From positions 1 to 40,105 of the forward strand of contig CANDYV010000004.1 of NCBI GenBank assembly GCA_947425085.1: DNA of 40,105 bases. Reading direction: 5' to 3'. This DNA is from an uncultured Candidatus Saccharibacteria bacterium (GTDB taxonomy: Bacteria > Patescibacteriota > Saccharimonadia > Saccharimonadales > Saccharimonadaceae). The stretch's first letter is position 1, and each line of letters begins with the position of its first letter. Under the pieces are notes generated by a model. The model made no database searches, had not been told where the DNA came from, and saw only the letters and a list, made by a program, of their open reading frames with translations. This document shows, piece by piece, positions 40,051 to 40,105 of the stretch. The position numbers and the translations under genes were made by a program.

Positions 40051-40105
40051 TGGTGATTCCGGCGGGAGTCGAACCCGCGATTTTCTGGATGAGAACCAGA
40101 CGTCC
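40051..40105 (-). tRNA. tRNA-Glu (CTC), partial, 5' part off window
   Basis: Encoded CCA, T arm GCGGG-TTCGACT-CCCGC, anticodon stem TCTGG/CCAGA around TTCTCAT giving anticodon CTC (reads GAG). The 5' acceptor and D arm lie beyond the window. Confidence 0.9.

Noticed and set aside
1-40105. CRISPR array, insertion sequence, prophage or toxin-antitoxin genes
   Set aside because: No regularly spaced repeats, transposase, phage structural genes or recognisable toxin pairs were found.
1-40105. Alternative genetic code (UGA as Gly)
   Set aside because: RF2 is present, and the S41, polymerase and small partner genes end in TGA at positions that fit family lengths.

Overview
The window reads as a chromosomal segment of a Patescibacteria (CPR) genome, most likely Candidatus Saccharibacteria (TM7). 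This rests on gene content and style, not a database search: short intergenic regions, small housekeeping genes, no lipid A or respiratory genes, FtsEX with a CHAP hydrolase, a sortase, FISUMP-type surface proteins, DUF4367/DUF3048/PEGA envelope proteins and widespread leaderless starts. UGA is used as stop and RF2 is present, so the recoded Gracilibacteria/Absconditabacteria lineages are unlikely.

Layout. 1-9.3 kb (+): C-terminal part of murL and then murD (L-Glu addition followed by epimerisation, the MurD2/MurL route to D-Glu), prfB, ftsE-ftsX-CHAP hydrolase, an S41 protease, a glutaredoxin-like protein and an alpha/beta hydrolase. 9.3-11.2 kb (-): a FISUMP surface-protein cassette with a long structured 5' leader and a GC-rich fold-back element after its stop codon. 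11.3-18.5 kb: two GT4 glycosyltransferases flanking a CDP-alcohol phosphatidyltransferase-like protein (probable glycolipid synthesis), smpB, xth, an NnrD-like protein, metK and a DUF6512-like membrane protein. 18.5-23.3 kb (+): a GntR/YtrA-type repressor with a visible operator, and two ABC-2 exporters. 23.3-25.3 kb: DUF1653, a Y-family polymerase and its small partner. 25.3-27.8 kb: an ArsR/CadC-type metal sensor and a CadA-type P1B ATPase. 27.9-36.8 kb: membrane-anchored envelope proteins, tRNA-Leu(CAA), a sortase, a PEGA protein, a DUF4367-like protein, gltX and a DUF3048 protein. 36.9-40.1 kb: a frameshifted internally duplicated gene behind a structured leader, a second FISUMP cassette with the same leader and fold-back architecture, and a partial tRNA-Glu(CTC).

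The strongest unexplained signals are RNA-like. (1) A 93-nt leader lies in front of both the glutaredoxin-like gene and gltX. The two copies align without a gap from promoter to start codon. They share short invariant loops, show about 14 compensated base-pair changes, and end in a perfect 16-bp hairpin that buries the start codon: a candidate new cis-regulatory RNA. (2) A roughly 150-nt leader with a long nested stem, a possible pseudoknot or antiterminator and a terminator-like hairpin precedes both FISUMP genes. (3) A GC-rich fold-back element follows both FISUMP genes. (4) Other signals are a nearly perfect 33-bp-arm hairpin beside tRNA-Leu, a C9 tract just after a leaderless start upstream of an ABC transporter, and a structured leader before the frameshifted gene. 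Most transcription units start at an extended -10 (TGnTATAAT) 6-7 nt before ATG, which implies leaderless mRNAs.

Coordinates of sites were counted by hand from the sequence. Family names come from motif recognition, not searches.
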